A DNA stretch of 64,000 nt, taken from positions 1 to 64,000 of the forward strand of contig JANEZZ010002202.1 in the NCBI GenBank assembly GCA_026122225.1, read 5' to 3'. The notes beneath the pieces were generated by a model. It was not told the DNA's origin. It saw only the letters and a list, made by a program, of their open reading frames with translations, and ran no database searches. Positions 29,393 through 40,140 of the stretch are shown in pieces. A program made the position numbers and the translations under genes. This stretch comes from Heloderma charlesbogerti. Lineage: Eukaryota; Chordata; Lepidosauria; Squamata; Helodermatidae. How positions within the stretch are numbered: position 1 is the stretch's first letter; every line of letters starts with the position of its first letter.

Positions 29393-31998
29393 AACAGGAG
29401 GAACAGAAACAGGAGGAACAGAAAGGGAGGTGGGGTTGCACTGTATGTGAAAAATACATATCTCTGCACAGAAATACAGGAGGATGAGCTTGGTAGCCCC
29501 ATCGAGAGCATCTGGGTTGAAATAAATGGAGCAAAGAATAAAAGGAACCTGGTGGTTGGAGTCTACTACCGGCCACCCAATCAAGGAGAAGACACGGATG
29601 AAACTTTTGAAAAGCAAATAGCCAATGTTTTAAGGAAGCATGATGTAGTAGTAATGGGGGACTTCAATTTCCCCGATATTTGTTGGGAGACAAATTCTGC
29701 AAAACATGGCCCCTCCAGGAAATTCCTGACTTGTGTGGCGGATAACTTCCTCCTACAGAAAGTAGAGGAAGGAACTAGAGGATCGGCTATCCTTGACTTG
29801 ATCCTAACCAACAGAGATGACTTAGTGGATAAAGTAGCAGTTACAGGAACTCTGGGGGAAAGCGACCATGTTGTACTTGAGTTTTTGGTTCTAAGGGAAG
29901 CAAAAGCCGAGTGTAGTCAAACGCGTACCCTGGATTTTAGGAAAGCTGATTTTCATAAACTCAGAACAATGATCAGTAAGGTCCCATGGCAAGTGATGCT
30001 AGCGAGAAAAGGAGTCCAAGATGGGTGGGAGCTTTTAAAAAAGGAAATTCTCAAGGCACAATCACAAACAATTCCAACAAGAAGAAAAGGTGGAAGACAA
30101 CAGAAGAAGCCAATGTGGCTTCACAAAAAGCTTAGGGATGACCTGAAAACAAAAAAGGACACATATAGGAAGTGGAAAGAAGGCCAAGTAACAAAGGAAG
30201 AGTACAGGCAGATAGCACAGAATTGCAGGGATGGCGTCAGGAAGGCTAAAGCTGAGAATGAGCTGAGGTTAGCAAGGGATGTTAAAAACAACAAAAAGGC
30301 TTTCTTCAGCTACGTGCATAGTAAAAGGCAGAGGAAAGAAATGGTGGTTCAGCTATTAAATAAGGATGGAAAAATGATAACAGATGACAAAGAAAAGGCA
30401 GAGGTGCTCAATTCCTACTTTGGCTCAGTCTTCTCCCAAAAGAGGGTCTATGACCCCGCTGGCAAAGGCGAAGTACAGGCTGAAGGAGCAGGATTGCAGC
30501 TTGAGATCGACAGGCATATGGTCAAGGAACACCTCATTACTTTGAATGAGTTCAAATCTCCAGGGCCAGATGAACTGCATCCTAGAGTCATAAAGGAACT
30601 GGCAGAAGAACTCTCAGAACCGCTGTCTATTCTCTTTGAGAAATCATGGAGGACGGGGGAAGTGCCAGACGACTGGAGGAGGGCTAACGTGGTCCCTATC
30701 TTCAAAAAGGGTAAAAAGGAGGAACCTGGGAACTACAGACCAGTCAGTCTGACATCAATCCCTGGGAAAATTCTGGAGCAGATCATAAAGCAATCCATCT
30801 GGGAGCACCTTGACAACAATGTCGTGATTACTCGAAGCCAACATAGATTTGTCAAAAACAAGTCCTGCCAGACAAATCTGATCTCATTTTTTGATCAAGT
30901 AACCTCCTTTGTAGACCGTGGGAATGCTGTAGACATCATATACCTTGACTTCAGCAAAGCTTTCGACAAAGTGCCCCATGATATCCTGATGAGCAAACTA
31001 GCTCGAAGTGGGCTAGATGAAACAACGATCCGGTGGATCCACAGTTGGCTACAGAATCGGACTCAAAGAGTGCTTATCAATGGGACCTTCTCAAGCTGGG
31101 GAGAGGTAACGAGTGGGGTACCGCAGGGCTCAGTCCTGGGCCCAGTGCTCTTCAACATTTTTATTAATGACTTGGAGGAGGAGGTGCAGGGAATGCTGAT
31201 CAAATTTGCAGATGACACAAAATTGGGAGGGATAGCTAATACTTTGGAAGACAGAAACAAAATTCAAAGTGATCTGGATAGACTGGAGCGCTGGGCAGAA
31301 TGGCATTTAATAGGGACAAATGCCAAGTTCTGCACCTAGGAAAAAGAAACCAAACGCACAGTTACAAGATGGGGGATACGTGGCTCAACCACACTACGAG
31401 CGAGAACGATCTTGGAATTGTTGTCGATCACAAGCTGAATATGAGCCAACAATGTGATGTGGCTGCAAAAAAGGCAAATGCTATTTTGGGCTGCATTCAT
31501 AGAAGCATCGCTTCCAAATCCCGGGAAGTACTAGTTCCCCTCTACTCAGCACTGGTTAGGCCTCATCTGGAGTACTGTGTCCAGTTCTGGGCACCACACT
31601 TTAAGAAGGATGCAGACAAACTGGAGAGGGTTCAGAGGAGGGCAACAAAGATGATCAGGGGACTGGAAACAAAGCCCTATGAAGAGAGACTGAAAGAACT
31701 GGGCATGTTTAGCCTTGAGAAGAGAAGACTGAGTGGAGATATGATAGCACTCTTCAAGTACTTGAAAGGTTGTCACAGAGAAGAAGGCCAGGATCTCTTC
31801 TTGATCATCCCAGAGTGCAGGACACGGAATAATGGGCTCAAGTTACAGGAAGCCAGATTCCGGCTGAACATCAGGAAAAACTTCCTGAGTGTCAGAGCAA
31901 TACGACAATGGAACCAATTACCTGGGGAGGTGGTGGGCTCTCCCACACTGTTGGCCTTCAAGACGAGGCTGGACAGCCATTTGTCGGGGATGCTCTGA
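29393..31998 (+). pseudogene. CR1 copy B ORF2, endonuclease-reverse transcriptase, near-intact
   Basis: The frame is open from the truncated 5' end to 31339. Endonuclease signatures are VVGVYYRPPN, VVVMGDFNFPDICWE and GESDHVVLEF. Reverse transcriptase signatures are [58 protein letters not shown] and catalytic FADDTKLGG (31205-31216). Compared with copy A, about 10 bp are missing near 31297, just after the catalytic motif. This shifts the frame; the C-terminus continues in another frame from 31300 to the stop at 31996-31998. The open frame that reads in from E8 at 29357 is a chance fusion. Apart from the 5' truncation, the deletion is the only disabling lesion I see. Confidence 0.9.
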
Positions 31999-32085
31999 CT
32001 TGGATTCCTGCATTGAGCAGGGGGTTGGACTCGATGGCCTTGTAGGCCCCTTCCAACCCTACTATTCTATGATTCTATGATTCTA
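29393..32085 (+). mobile_element. CR1 LINE copy B, young, inside E8
   Basis: It is 5'-truncated within the endonuclease region and complete at the 3' end, with ATTCTATG octamers (about 32062-32085). A 4-bp repeat TAAG borders it (29389-29392 and 32086-32089), consistent with the short or absent TSDs of CR1, although TAAG also fits simple microhomology. The first bases carry a 15-bp direct duplication (AGGAGGAACAGAAA twice). It lies exactly in the middle of one E8 palindrome. It is very similar to copy A but with far fewer defects. Confidence 0.92.
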
Positions 32086-32593
32086 TAAGTATTTACGTAG
32101 CCTATCACAGCAAGCCAAGGAAAAAACAAAACAAAACCCGCGTACGCAAATGGCGGCGGCTACAGCCGCCGCCATTTGCATTCCCTTTTTTTCGCAGTTT
32201 TAGCCTACGTAAATATTTACGTAAGCTATTACTGCGAAAAAAAGGGCAACGCAAATAGCGTAGTGGGCGCTATTTGCTTTCCTTTTTTTTCTCACCGTAA
32301 TACCTTACATACATATTTACGTAGGCTAAAACTGCGAAAAAAGGGAAAGCAAATGGTGGCCCCCATAGCTGCCGCCATTTGCGTATGTGGGTTTGTTTTT
32401 TTTCTTCCGGAAGGAAGGCTGCCCAGCGGCTGGATTTCCGGCTGTGGGTGGCCCCAGCCGGGGACTCTGCGGAAGCTCTGCGGAGCGGAGCCAGCCGGAG
32501 AAGGATTTCAGGGGGAGGTGCAAAGCACCTCCCCTCCACCGCGAATCACCTCATTGAAAAGGTAAGTGACTTTCGTACATCCCTAACTAGAGG

Positions 32594-32920
32594 AGCTGAA
32601 TGATGATGTCATAATCCTTTCAGTCATGGTGGTGGTGTTAATCTCTGATGTTTCCAGGCAAACTTTAAATTACATATTCTTGAAAATTGTAGTATAACAA
32701 CAGTTCTTGTTCCTCTGCCTATTGTGTATGTAACTGAAGCAATTATGGGACTGACACTGAGATCTGAGAGTTAGGAGCAATCCCGGTTCCATTCAGAAAC
32801 AGTGGTGCTCCTACCAGACCAAGAATATAATGGGAATGTAACAGGTGGGAAGATCGCATACCTGCATTGATCATTGCATTAGATCCCTCTGCTATTAAAA
32901 TATAAAAGCTTTACATTACG
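32594..32920. other. No recognised gene
   Basis: Short unrecognised stretch between E8 and the MITE that holds E9. Confidence 0.4.
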
Positions 32921-32974
32921 CACAGTGACTAGGTTCGAATGATGTCAGTAAAAGAAGCCATCATGGCTTCTCCC

Positions 32975-33901
32975 TAGGGATGGCAGAGAATTTCTCCCCG
33001 AAACTTCGGGGGGCCGAGCGCCAACGTGTTCGGCCCCCCGAACAGGTTTCGGGGAGAAATCCTCCGAACCCCCCGCCCCCCGCACCCCCCCCGGGACGGG
33101 ACGTACCTTCACCGAATGTCCCTCCCGGTGGCGGGTCTGGCCGGAGGTTCGGCGGGTGTTCGAGCGGGGCGGGAGCGGCAGCCAGTCTTTCGACCGGCTG
33201 CCGCCGCCGCCATTGCAATAAAAAAAAAAAGAAAAACGCCCCCTGATAGGCTACGTGACGATTCACGTAGCCTATCATGGCTAGATTTGCAAAGTCAGCC
33301 GTGACAGGCTACGTCAATCGTCACGTAGCCTATCACGGGTGACTTTAAAAAAAAAAAAAGTGCGTACGGATAATGGTGGCCCCCATAGGGAGCCGCCATT
33401 CCCGTTCCTTATTTGGTCGCTGTAGTCTACGTAAATGTTTACATAGATTACGGCGAAAATAAGGGCAACACTATTTGCGTTGCCCTTATTTTCGCCATAG
33501 TCTACGTAAACATTTACGTAGACTACAGCGACTAAATAAGGAACGCGAATGGCGGCTCCCTATGGGGGCCGCCATTAGCGTACGTGCTTTTTTTTTTTAA
33601 AGTCACCCGTGATAGGCTACGTGACGATTGACGTAGCCTATCACGGCTGACTTTGCAGATCTAGCCATGATAGACTACGTGAATCGTCACGTAGCCTATC
33701 AGGGGGCATTTTATTTTTTTTAAAAAAAGTTCGCGTTCGCGGCCGGGCGAGGCGGGAAGCCTCCCCCCCGGCCTGAATTTCGGCCGGGGCGAGGCGGGAA
33801 GCCTCCCCCCCGGCCTGAACTTCGCGGGGGGAGCAGCGAAGCACCTCCCCCCCACCGCGAACGTCCTTCGACGACAGGTAAGGGACTTTCGTCCACCCCT
33901 A
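32975..33901 (+). mobile_element. E9: TAGGGATG-family element, full structure
   Basis: The exact 8-bp TSD CTTCTCCC is at 32967-32974 and 33902-33909. The A-end hairpin is at about 32981-33067 (GAATTTCTCCCCGAAAC facing its complement). The donor word on the minus strand is ACGTACCT (33101-33108). The large inverted repeat is 33236-33708. The B block has two GGCCTGAAYTTCGSCSGGG repeats, and the donor CAGGTAAGG is at 33875-33883. A CGGCAGCC...GGCTGCCG-type inverted repeat lies at about 33176-33202. No ORF of known type. Confidence 0.94.
33236..33708. repeat. E9 palindrome-of-palindromes, arms about 230 bp
   Basis: Centre near 33472. The order of units in each arm matches E6: two GATAGGCTACGT palindromes, an AATGGYGGCYCCCATAGGG palindrome, a TAGTCTACGTAAA palindrome and a half-hairpin GGCGAAAATAAGGGCAAC. 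Flanking A and T runs are mirrored. Confidence 0.92.
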
Positions 33902-34212
33902 CTTCTCCCCTTGCACCCAAGCATGCAACCATCATTTGCAGAATTCCCTACAATGTGGCGCGGGTTGGTGTGTTGTCTGAACCTGGCACAGTGTGTGTGT
34001 CTGTGGCTTCATACACACCCTACAACCCCTACTGCAAGTCGTGGGTTGTAGGGTGGGTATGAAGTCACCTCCACCGTGCACCAAGTTCAGATGACATGCC
34101 AACCCATGCTGCATTGCGGGTATTTATGCAAATGACAGTCGCATGCATAGTACATGTGGGGGTGGAGGGAGAAACCATGATGGCTTCTTTTCCCAATGTG
34201 ATCATTTGAACA

Positions 34213-34607
34213 CCCCCACTATGTTAAATGTGAAAAGCTATGGGAAAAAAAACACCCATCCACGGCAACATATTGCAACCTCCGAACTTCCCATTCCATT
34301 TGTTTTATGCGCTTATTCTTGCATGTTTTGCTACCTTTCTTTATAGTTCAGACAATCTTTTCTTTCTAAAACATCTGTCTCCTTGGTCCCCTTCACTCTT
34401 ACCCCAGTCAGGAGCCATGTCCTTTAATTTCTCTGTGTGCCTTGCCAAACGTTTCCCCATATTTTTTCTTAACCAAGCATGCCTTTTCATTCAGCCCTAC
34501 ATTCACTCCATCCTTCTCTGACATTCTCAGGGTTCCTCTCCCTACCCATAGCACTAGCTCCTCTCTCCTGCTGCATTTACTATATCTGAAGAACTCTACA
34601 TGTGTAC
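34213..34607. other. No recognised gene
   Basis: T- and C-rich unrecognised DNA. Short open frames (34240-34521, 34442-34624) lack any domain. Confidence 0.4.
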
Positions 34608-34894
34608 CTGCCTACCAGAGTTGATTTGATTTTAATCAAATTGATTTAAATCATGATTTAAATCACTTCTCTGAAGGACTCAATTTTAATTACTTAAATC
34701 ACAGTTTAAATCACAAGTGAGGAAGAGTCTATTTAATTATCATTTTTAGTAGAAGTACATTACTGTTTAATATAACTTTAATACATATTCAGATATGTAG
34801 GTTTCATTTGAAAATAGTCACTCATAGGGGATACATGCATAAGTTTCCTCAGGGGTCAAGCCTGCACGAAATTTTTCTGTTCACTTTTGGTTTC

Positions 34895-35692
34895 TAGGGA
34901 TGGAAGAAAGGGACTTACCTGGTCCCGCAGCTTGCTTCGCAGTGGGGGGGAGGCGCTTCGCTTCTCCCCCCGAAGTTCAGGTGAGGGGGGGAGGCGCCCC
35001 GCCTCGCCTGGCCAAAATTCAGGCTGGGGGGGAGGCGCCCCATCCCTCGCCGCCGAAATTCAGGCCGGGGAGGAGCGCCCCGTCTACCCGGCCACGAAAA
35101 AAAAGGAAAGTAAAAAAACACACACACACACCCGTGATAGGCTACGTAACGATTTACGTAGCCTATCACAGCTAGATTTCCAAAGTTAATAAGGGAACGC
35201 TATTTGCGTTGCCCTTATTTTCACTGTAGTCTACGTAAATCTTTATGTAGACTAGACGTGCCAAACTAAGGAACGCAAATGGCGGCGCCCCATGGGCGCC
35301 GCCATTTGCATACGCACTTTTTTTTTTTTCTTCAAAGTCACCCGTGATAGGCTACGTGATGATTTACATAGCCTATCACGGCTGACTTTGGAAATCTAGC
35401 TGTGATAGGCTACGTAAATCGTTACGTAGCCTATCACGGGTGTGGTTGTTTTTTTTTTTTTTACTTTCCTTTTTTATTTTGCAATGGCAGCGGCAGCAGC
35501 CGATCAGAAGACTGGCCGCCGCCGCCCCCCCCCCGCCAAAACGCCGCCGAGAGGGACATTTGCAAGAGGTAAGTCCCATCCCGGGGGGGGGGGCGGGGGG
35601 CCGGCGGAGAATTTCACCACCAATTTTGGGGGGCCGAATGCATTGGCATTCGGCCTCCCAGAGATTCGTGGAGAAATTCTCCGCCATCCCTA
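34895..35692 (-). mobile_element. E10: TAGGGATG-family element inside another hAT
   Basis: It is in B-to-A order on the plus strand. Termini are TAGGGATGGAAG and CCATCCCTA. The flank TTGGTTTC (34887-34894) recurs as ATGGTTTC (35695-35702), offset by two extra bases (TA) from the terminus: a 7/8 TSD with a small insertion. Outward donors are at 34913-34920 (minus strand) and 35577-35585 (plus strand). The left arm of the central inverted repeat is largely deleted: after one GATAGGCTACGT palindrome the sequence jumps near 35187 to the GGGAACGCTATTTGCG centre. Confidence 0.88.
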
Positions 35693-36059
35693 TAATGGTT
35701 TCTCTTTCTATTCCCCTCCCCTATAACTTGCATTTATATCCAGACTCCTCCTCCTTGTTCAGATGTACTTCATCTCCCCAAATTCTCTATTCATTGACCT
35801 TCTCTGTCTTTGCAGCTAGAGAGGCAAGGCCAAGAGAGAGAGAGAGAGAGAGGGCGAGAGTGAGAGGGCGAGAGAGAACGCATGCAGTTCTGTACACCAC
35901 CCGCAGTGCAGAATAGGACTGATCAGGTTATCTCCCATCTCCATAAACTGCTGTTAACACATTCATAGAATATAATTAGAAGTTGTATAATTAGTATGCG
36001 GGATGATATCTTTGACCTAGGCTCTCTTTTTTTTTACTATTTTTTTAAAGAAAATGTCA

Positions 36060-36536
36060 AAATCTGATTTAAATCTGAAAGACCATATTCTCCCTTATGA
36101 GCCTACTCGTGCCCTGAGATCTTCAGGGGAAACCCTTCTCGCCATCCTGCCATCATCACAGGCACACCTGGTGGGAACGCGGGAGAGGGCCTTCTCGGTG
36201 GCTGCCCCAAGGCTCTGGAACTCCCTTCCCAGGGAGGCGAGAGTGGCACCCTCCTTGATAAGTTTTCGCAGGCATGCAAAAACATTTTTGTTCCAGCAAC
36301 GCCTTTGGGGATAACTAGACTGGACCAGGGAAAATGTGACGTATGGATACCATTTTTGTTGTTCTGGTTGTCTTTTGATGTTTTAATATCTTTACAATTT
36401 TAATATTGATGATTTAATTATATTTTTAACTTTTATACAGTTGTATTTATATTTCTATTGATAGGTTTTAATTGTAGCAGTTTTAACGTTGTAAGGCCGC
36501 CTTGAGTCCCAGTATTGGGGAAAAGGTGGGATATAA

Positions 36537-36577
<41 letters not shown>

Positions 36578-36580
36578 TAA
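36060..36580 (+). mobile_element. L2-type LINE 3' fragment
   Basis: The frame 36054-36314 shows L2 C-terminal blocks (ALRSSGETLL, RERAFSVAAPRLWNSLPREA, FRRHAKTFLF). The 3' UTR ends GCCGCCTTGAGTCCCAG, then GGTGGGATATAAATATAATA with a (TAA)n tail. It inserted into the hAT element at 34616-36646. This 3' end differs from the AAATA-tailed L2 copies, so it is another subfamily. Confidence 0.75.
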
Positions 36581-36773
36581 AAAATCCAATTTAAATTTTA
36601 AATATCTGATTAAATAATAATAATAATTGATTTTTTATCAACCCTGCTGCCTACCTAGAGTGTTGAGATGTAAACCTGTTTCTAGCTTCTGGGAAATCTA
36701 AGGTTTGATTCTTTTTTCACCCTCACATTTTATGTTCTTGAAGTAGACAGAGATCTCATACTCTATTATATTG

Positions 36774-36906
36774 GGGGTAGGCAAGCTGGTGCTCTCCAGA
36801 TGTTTTGGACTACAATTCACATCTGCACCAGAAAGAATGGCCAATGGCCAGGGATTATGGGGATTGTAGCCTAAAACATCTGGAGGGCATGGAGTCACCT
36901 ACACCT
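36774..36906. repeat. Small foldback element
   Basis: GTAGGCAAGCTGGTGCTCTC, then CAGATGTTTTGGACTACAA on the left, pairs with TTGTAGCCTAAAACATCTGG, then AGGGCATGGAGTCACCTAC on the right. The two arms are about 45 bp. I recognise the sequence from lizard genomes, where it is very common. Confidence 0.75.
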
Positions 36907-37275
36907 GTGCAATAAATCAGAAGAGAGCTATTTCACATTAGGAAAAAAAATCGCCTTTTCTGTATTTATAAACTCAAAAGCTATATTCATCCGTAACAGT
37001 TAAACCACAATTTCAAGGCATTATTTGAAGAAAATGCTGCAATTAAGTTTTAATTAACTCTTCAAAACTGTGTGAAAAAAATTAAATCACATTGTCTCCT
37101 AACAATGAATAAAGACAGATTTTGGCAGGTTTCCAAAGGGGAGAAAAACTATTTGCAATAAGGATGGCCTTGCACCATAAGTCAGCTTCAAGTTCATTTG
37201 TCTGGTAGAAACCAACTATCAATCAAGGCTGCCTCCTACGGTCTTAATGAGAAGGAGAGATCATACAGGAAGAGA
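36907..37275. other. No recognised gene
   Basis: Short AT-rich stretch, nothing recognised. Confidence 0.4.
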
Positions 37276-37283
37276 TGTGCAGT

Positions 37284-38627
37284 TAGGGATTGCGGAGAAT
37301 TCCTCCAAGGATTTCAGTGAGGCTGAATGCATGGGCATTCGGCCCCCCGAAACCCATGGTGGAATGGCCTCCCACCCCCCGCCACCCCGCGGAATCCCCC
37401 CGGGACGAAGCTTACCTGGGGCGGATGTTCTGGTGGCAACAGCTCCAGCGGCGGCTCCGGCGGCCGCTGGTGTCTCGGCTGGCTGCTGCGGCCACAAATG
37501 GCGGCCGTCATAGCGGCCGCCATTTGCGTCCTTCCAGGCTGCTGTGATAGGCTACGTAAGTATTTACGTAGCCTATCACGGTAAAGGTAGCCACGCAAAT
37601 GGCCTAGCGGCCGCTGTTTACATAGCTGCCTTTACCTAGGGATGGCGGAGAATTTCTCCCCGAAACTTCGGGGGGCTGAGCGCCAATGTGTTCAGCCCCC
37701 CAAACAAGTTTCGGGGAGAAATTCTCCACACACACCCCACCCCCCACACCGCCCCCAGGACGGGACTTACCTTTGCCAAATGTCCCTCCCGGCGGCGGGT
37801 CCGGCCGGCGGTTCGGCGGGTGCTCGTCCGGGGCGGGAGCGGCAGCCGGTCTTTCGACCGGCTGCCGCTGCCACCATTGCAATAAAAGGAAAAAAAACAA
37901 AAACGCCCCCATGATAGGCTACGTGACGATTAACGTAGCCTATCACGGCTAGATCTGCAAAGTCAGCCGTGATAGGCTACGTTAATCGTCATGTAGCCTA
38001 TCACGGGTGACTTTAAAAAAAAAAGCGCGTACGGAAATGGTGGCCCCCATAGGGAGCCACCATTCGTGTTCCTTATTTGGTCGCTGTAGTCTACGTAAAT
38101 CTTTAGGTAAATCTTTAGGTAAATCTTTACGTTTTTTGTTTATTTTTTTAAGTCACGGGGGCGTTTTTGTTTTTTTAAAAAAACTTTTGAGTTCGCGGCC
38201 GGGCGAGGCGAGGCGCCTCCTCCCCGGCCTGAATTTCGGCCGGGCGAGGCGGGAAGCCTCCCCCCCGGCCTGAATTTCGGCCGGGCGAGGTGGGAAGCCT
38301 CCCCCCCTGGCCTGAACTTCACGGGGGGAGCAGCGAAGCGCCTCCCCCCCACCGCGAACAAGCTTCAAGGACAGGTAAGTGACTTTCGTCCACCCCTACC
38401 TTTACCGTGATAGGCTACGTAAATAGTTACGTAGCCTATCACAGCAGCCTGGAAGGACGCAAATGGCGGCTGCCATTTGCAGCTGCAGCAGCCCAGCCAT
38501 GGCTGGAACTCCAGCTGCGGCTGGTCCCGGCGGGCAGCTCTGCGGACCTGCCGCGGAGCGGAAATGGCCAGAGAGGATTCCGGGGATGCCCCAGTGTGGA
38601 ACCAGGTAGGTGTTTTGTACATCCCTA
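37284..38627 (+). mobile_element. E11: TAGGGATG-family element, subtype II, hosting E12
   Basis: The exact 8-bp TSD TGTGCAGT is at 37276-37283 and 38628-38635. The left half has the subtype II A hairpin, a donor on the minus strand (CTTACCT, 37411-37417), an AAATGGCGGCCGTC palindrome (about 37496-37527) and a GATAGGCTACGTAAGT palindrome (about 37544-37580). E12 splits it at 37637. The right half has another GATAGGCTACGTAAAT palindrome, an AAATGGCGGCTGCCATTT palindrome (about 38460-38480) and donor CAGGTAGGT (38603-38611). Excluding E12 it is about 580 bp. Confidence 0.9.
37637..38398 (+). mobile_element. E12: TAGGGATG-family element nested in E11
   Basis: The exact 8-bp TSD CCTTTACC is at 37629-37636 and 38399-38406, and lies inside E11. 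The A-end hairpin is about 37643-37730. Donors are at 37765-37772 (minus strand) and 38372-38380 (plus strand). The right arm of the central inverted repeat is deleted. At the breakpoint (about 38093-38130) the 12-bp word AAATCTTTAGGT or a near copy is repeated three times. The B block has three GGCCTGAAYTTCG repeats of about 42 bp, more than other copies. Confidence 0.93.
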
Positions 38628-38731
38628 TGTGCAGTACATCCAGGTCATGTAAGGCTTTATAAGTAAGCAACACTAGCACCTTGAATTGGCTGCACTTAGG
38701 CAGATGGCTCTGCCAATATAGAATAGGCCTG

Positions 38732-38926
38732 AGGAGGGAAGGATTAAAGCACCCCCCACCTATCCTCCCGCCCCATCCCCCCCCTCATGGGATGTGCGGA
38801 AGAGTCTAAAGACTTTTAGAATTTTTTTTCCTCTCCATCCCCTCGGGTGTGTGTGTGAGTGTAATATCAGGGGGGAAATGGATGGTGGTCAAGAAGATTT
38901 AATCCTTCCTCCCTGAGAATCAAACC
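38732..38926. repeat. Imperfect foldback repeat
   Basis: CTGAGGAGGGAAGGATTAAA (about 38732) pairs with TTTAATCCTTCCTCCCTGAG (about 38900-38922). The same GGGAGGATTAAATCT word recurs in the foldback at about 60610 and near 50465, so this is a repeat family. Its class is unknown. Confidence 0.6.
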
Positions 38927-40138
38927 TTAGATTTCCCAGAAGCATGTTGGTCTCAATCTGAAGCTGGACTGCATGCAGTGACACTGGAATAAAGTAAATA
39001 ACAGACCCAGCCACACCTAGGTGATTAGCAGAACATGTAGTTTGGCCCCAAGACTCAATATTTTATTAATGAAAGAGGAGCAAAGTCTATCAAAAGAGTC
39101 TACTCCCATCTGGTTTCTCATGCCATTCCAATGATAATATGCTTTAGATTTAATATTGCAACAAAACTTGCATTGTTAAGTTGCGTGTCACAATAGTCAT
39201 CAGCAGACACACTACATTCCTTTCAAGGTTTCTTTCATCACAACATATATTGAATATTTTCACTCACTTAGGTTTCATACAGCACTCACCCCTTCCTTAG
39301 CTTTCTCAAGGCAACTTGCTTAAAAATGTCAACCTTTACTTAGCAAACACTTATTCAAACCAAGGGTGTGTACTGGAACAGATTCAAATGTTTCTCTGAG
39401 CCTTTGAGCTGGTTCATACATTAGAAAGAAATGACATGCAAGCGACTCACACTTTTTTCCTTGCTTCTTCTGTTATTAATACAGGTTTTGGAACTCACGA
39501 CTCAACTGTGGCAAAATCTATAAATCTATCTCTATGCCTTTAGAACCCTATACAAAACACACACTAAACCTATGTGAACACAATGTTCATTACTTCACAA
39601 ATTGTTTGAATCATTCTCATTTACCACAGGTACAATATATTCAAACGTATGCAATACATTAATGATTAGCAGTGTTGATACATTATAGGGGTGCCATTCA
39701 CATGAAGATCCTGCAGTGTGGTAGCTACAGGAGTGCCCTCTGGAGAATGCAGTTTGGAAATAATGAATTCTACACTTGCACCCACATAAAAAGGCATTAA
39801 TAAAGGCAAGTTATATATTGTAAATGAATCTGAGTTTCACATAATTATGAACTTTCAGTGAGCAGAACGTAATTTTGCATTCCCTTGCAAATAGGACTTC
39901 TTTGAAAGATATTACACTTCAACATGTAGTAAGCATGTTCTTCAGAGATAACTATATTATGTTAAATAAATTAAAGCAAATTGAGTTGCTTGTCCCAAAG
40001 ACACGAGGCCACTTCTCGCAGTGTGGTCCTTTTATGGGAGTGAAGGACAGCCAATTAACACAATTCCTTTTCAGCTCACAAAGTAGTTGCATTATTGTAC
40101 ACATATGCTATCGGATTTTCTTTTTGCAAAACAATACA
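38927..40138. other. No recognised gene
   Basis: AT-rich unrecognised DNA up to the Tc1 element. Confidence 0.4.
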
Positions 40139-40140
40139 TA

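Larger units (their letters stand above)
29164..32585 (+). mobile_element. E8: TAGGGATG-family element split by CR1 copy B
   Basis: The exact 8-bp TSD ACTAGAGG is at 29156-29163 and 32586-32593, even though a 2.7-kb CR1 now lies inside. The A end has the subtype II hairpin, and outward donor GCTTACCT (minus strand, 29289-29296). The left half stops in a GATAGGCTATGTAAG palindrome. The right half (32086-32585) completes that palindrome with TAAGTATTTACGTAGCC, then has an AAATGGCGGCGGC palindrome, a GCGAAAAAAAGGG-type hairpin, an AAATGGTGGCCCCC palindrome, and outward donor AAGGTAAGT (32559-32567). Without the CR1 it would be about 725 bp. Confidence 0.92.
32921..34212. mobile_element. Foldback MITE (GGTTNGNATGAT family) containing E9
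   Basis: The left arm (32931-32974) and right arm (34167-34211) pair over about 44 bp. Both carry GAAGCCATCATGG (or its complement) and GTTCNAATGAT at the outside. The interior has a second inverted pair, AAGTTCAGATGACATGCCAACC against GGTTGGTGTGTTGTCTGAACCTGG. Related copies lie at 55750-56088 and 58836-59067. E9 (32975-33901) inserted just inside the left arm. It has no coding capacity that I recognise. Confidence 0.7.
34616..36646. mobile_element. hAT-like element with CAGAGTTGATTT termini
   Basis: Left terminus CAGAGTTGATTT, right terminus AAAATCA-type ending in ATCAACCCTG, and an exact 8-bp TSD CTGCCTAC (34608-34615 and 36647-36654). The interior starts with many GATTTAAATC words and their complements, a known non-autonomous hAT style in vertebrates. 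It now contains E10 (34895-35692), a (GA)n run (about 35836-35875) and an L2 3' fragment (about 36060-36580). No transposase is visible. Confidence 0.85.

Noticed and set aside
34895..35692. A clean TSD for E10
   Set aside because: The repeat is TTGGTTTC against ATGGTTTC and is offset by two bases from the right terminus, so I report it only as a 7/8 match with a small insertion.
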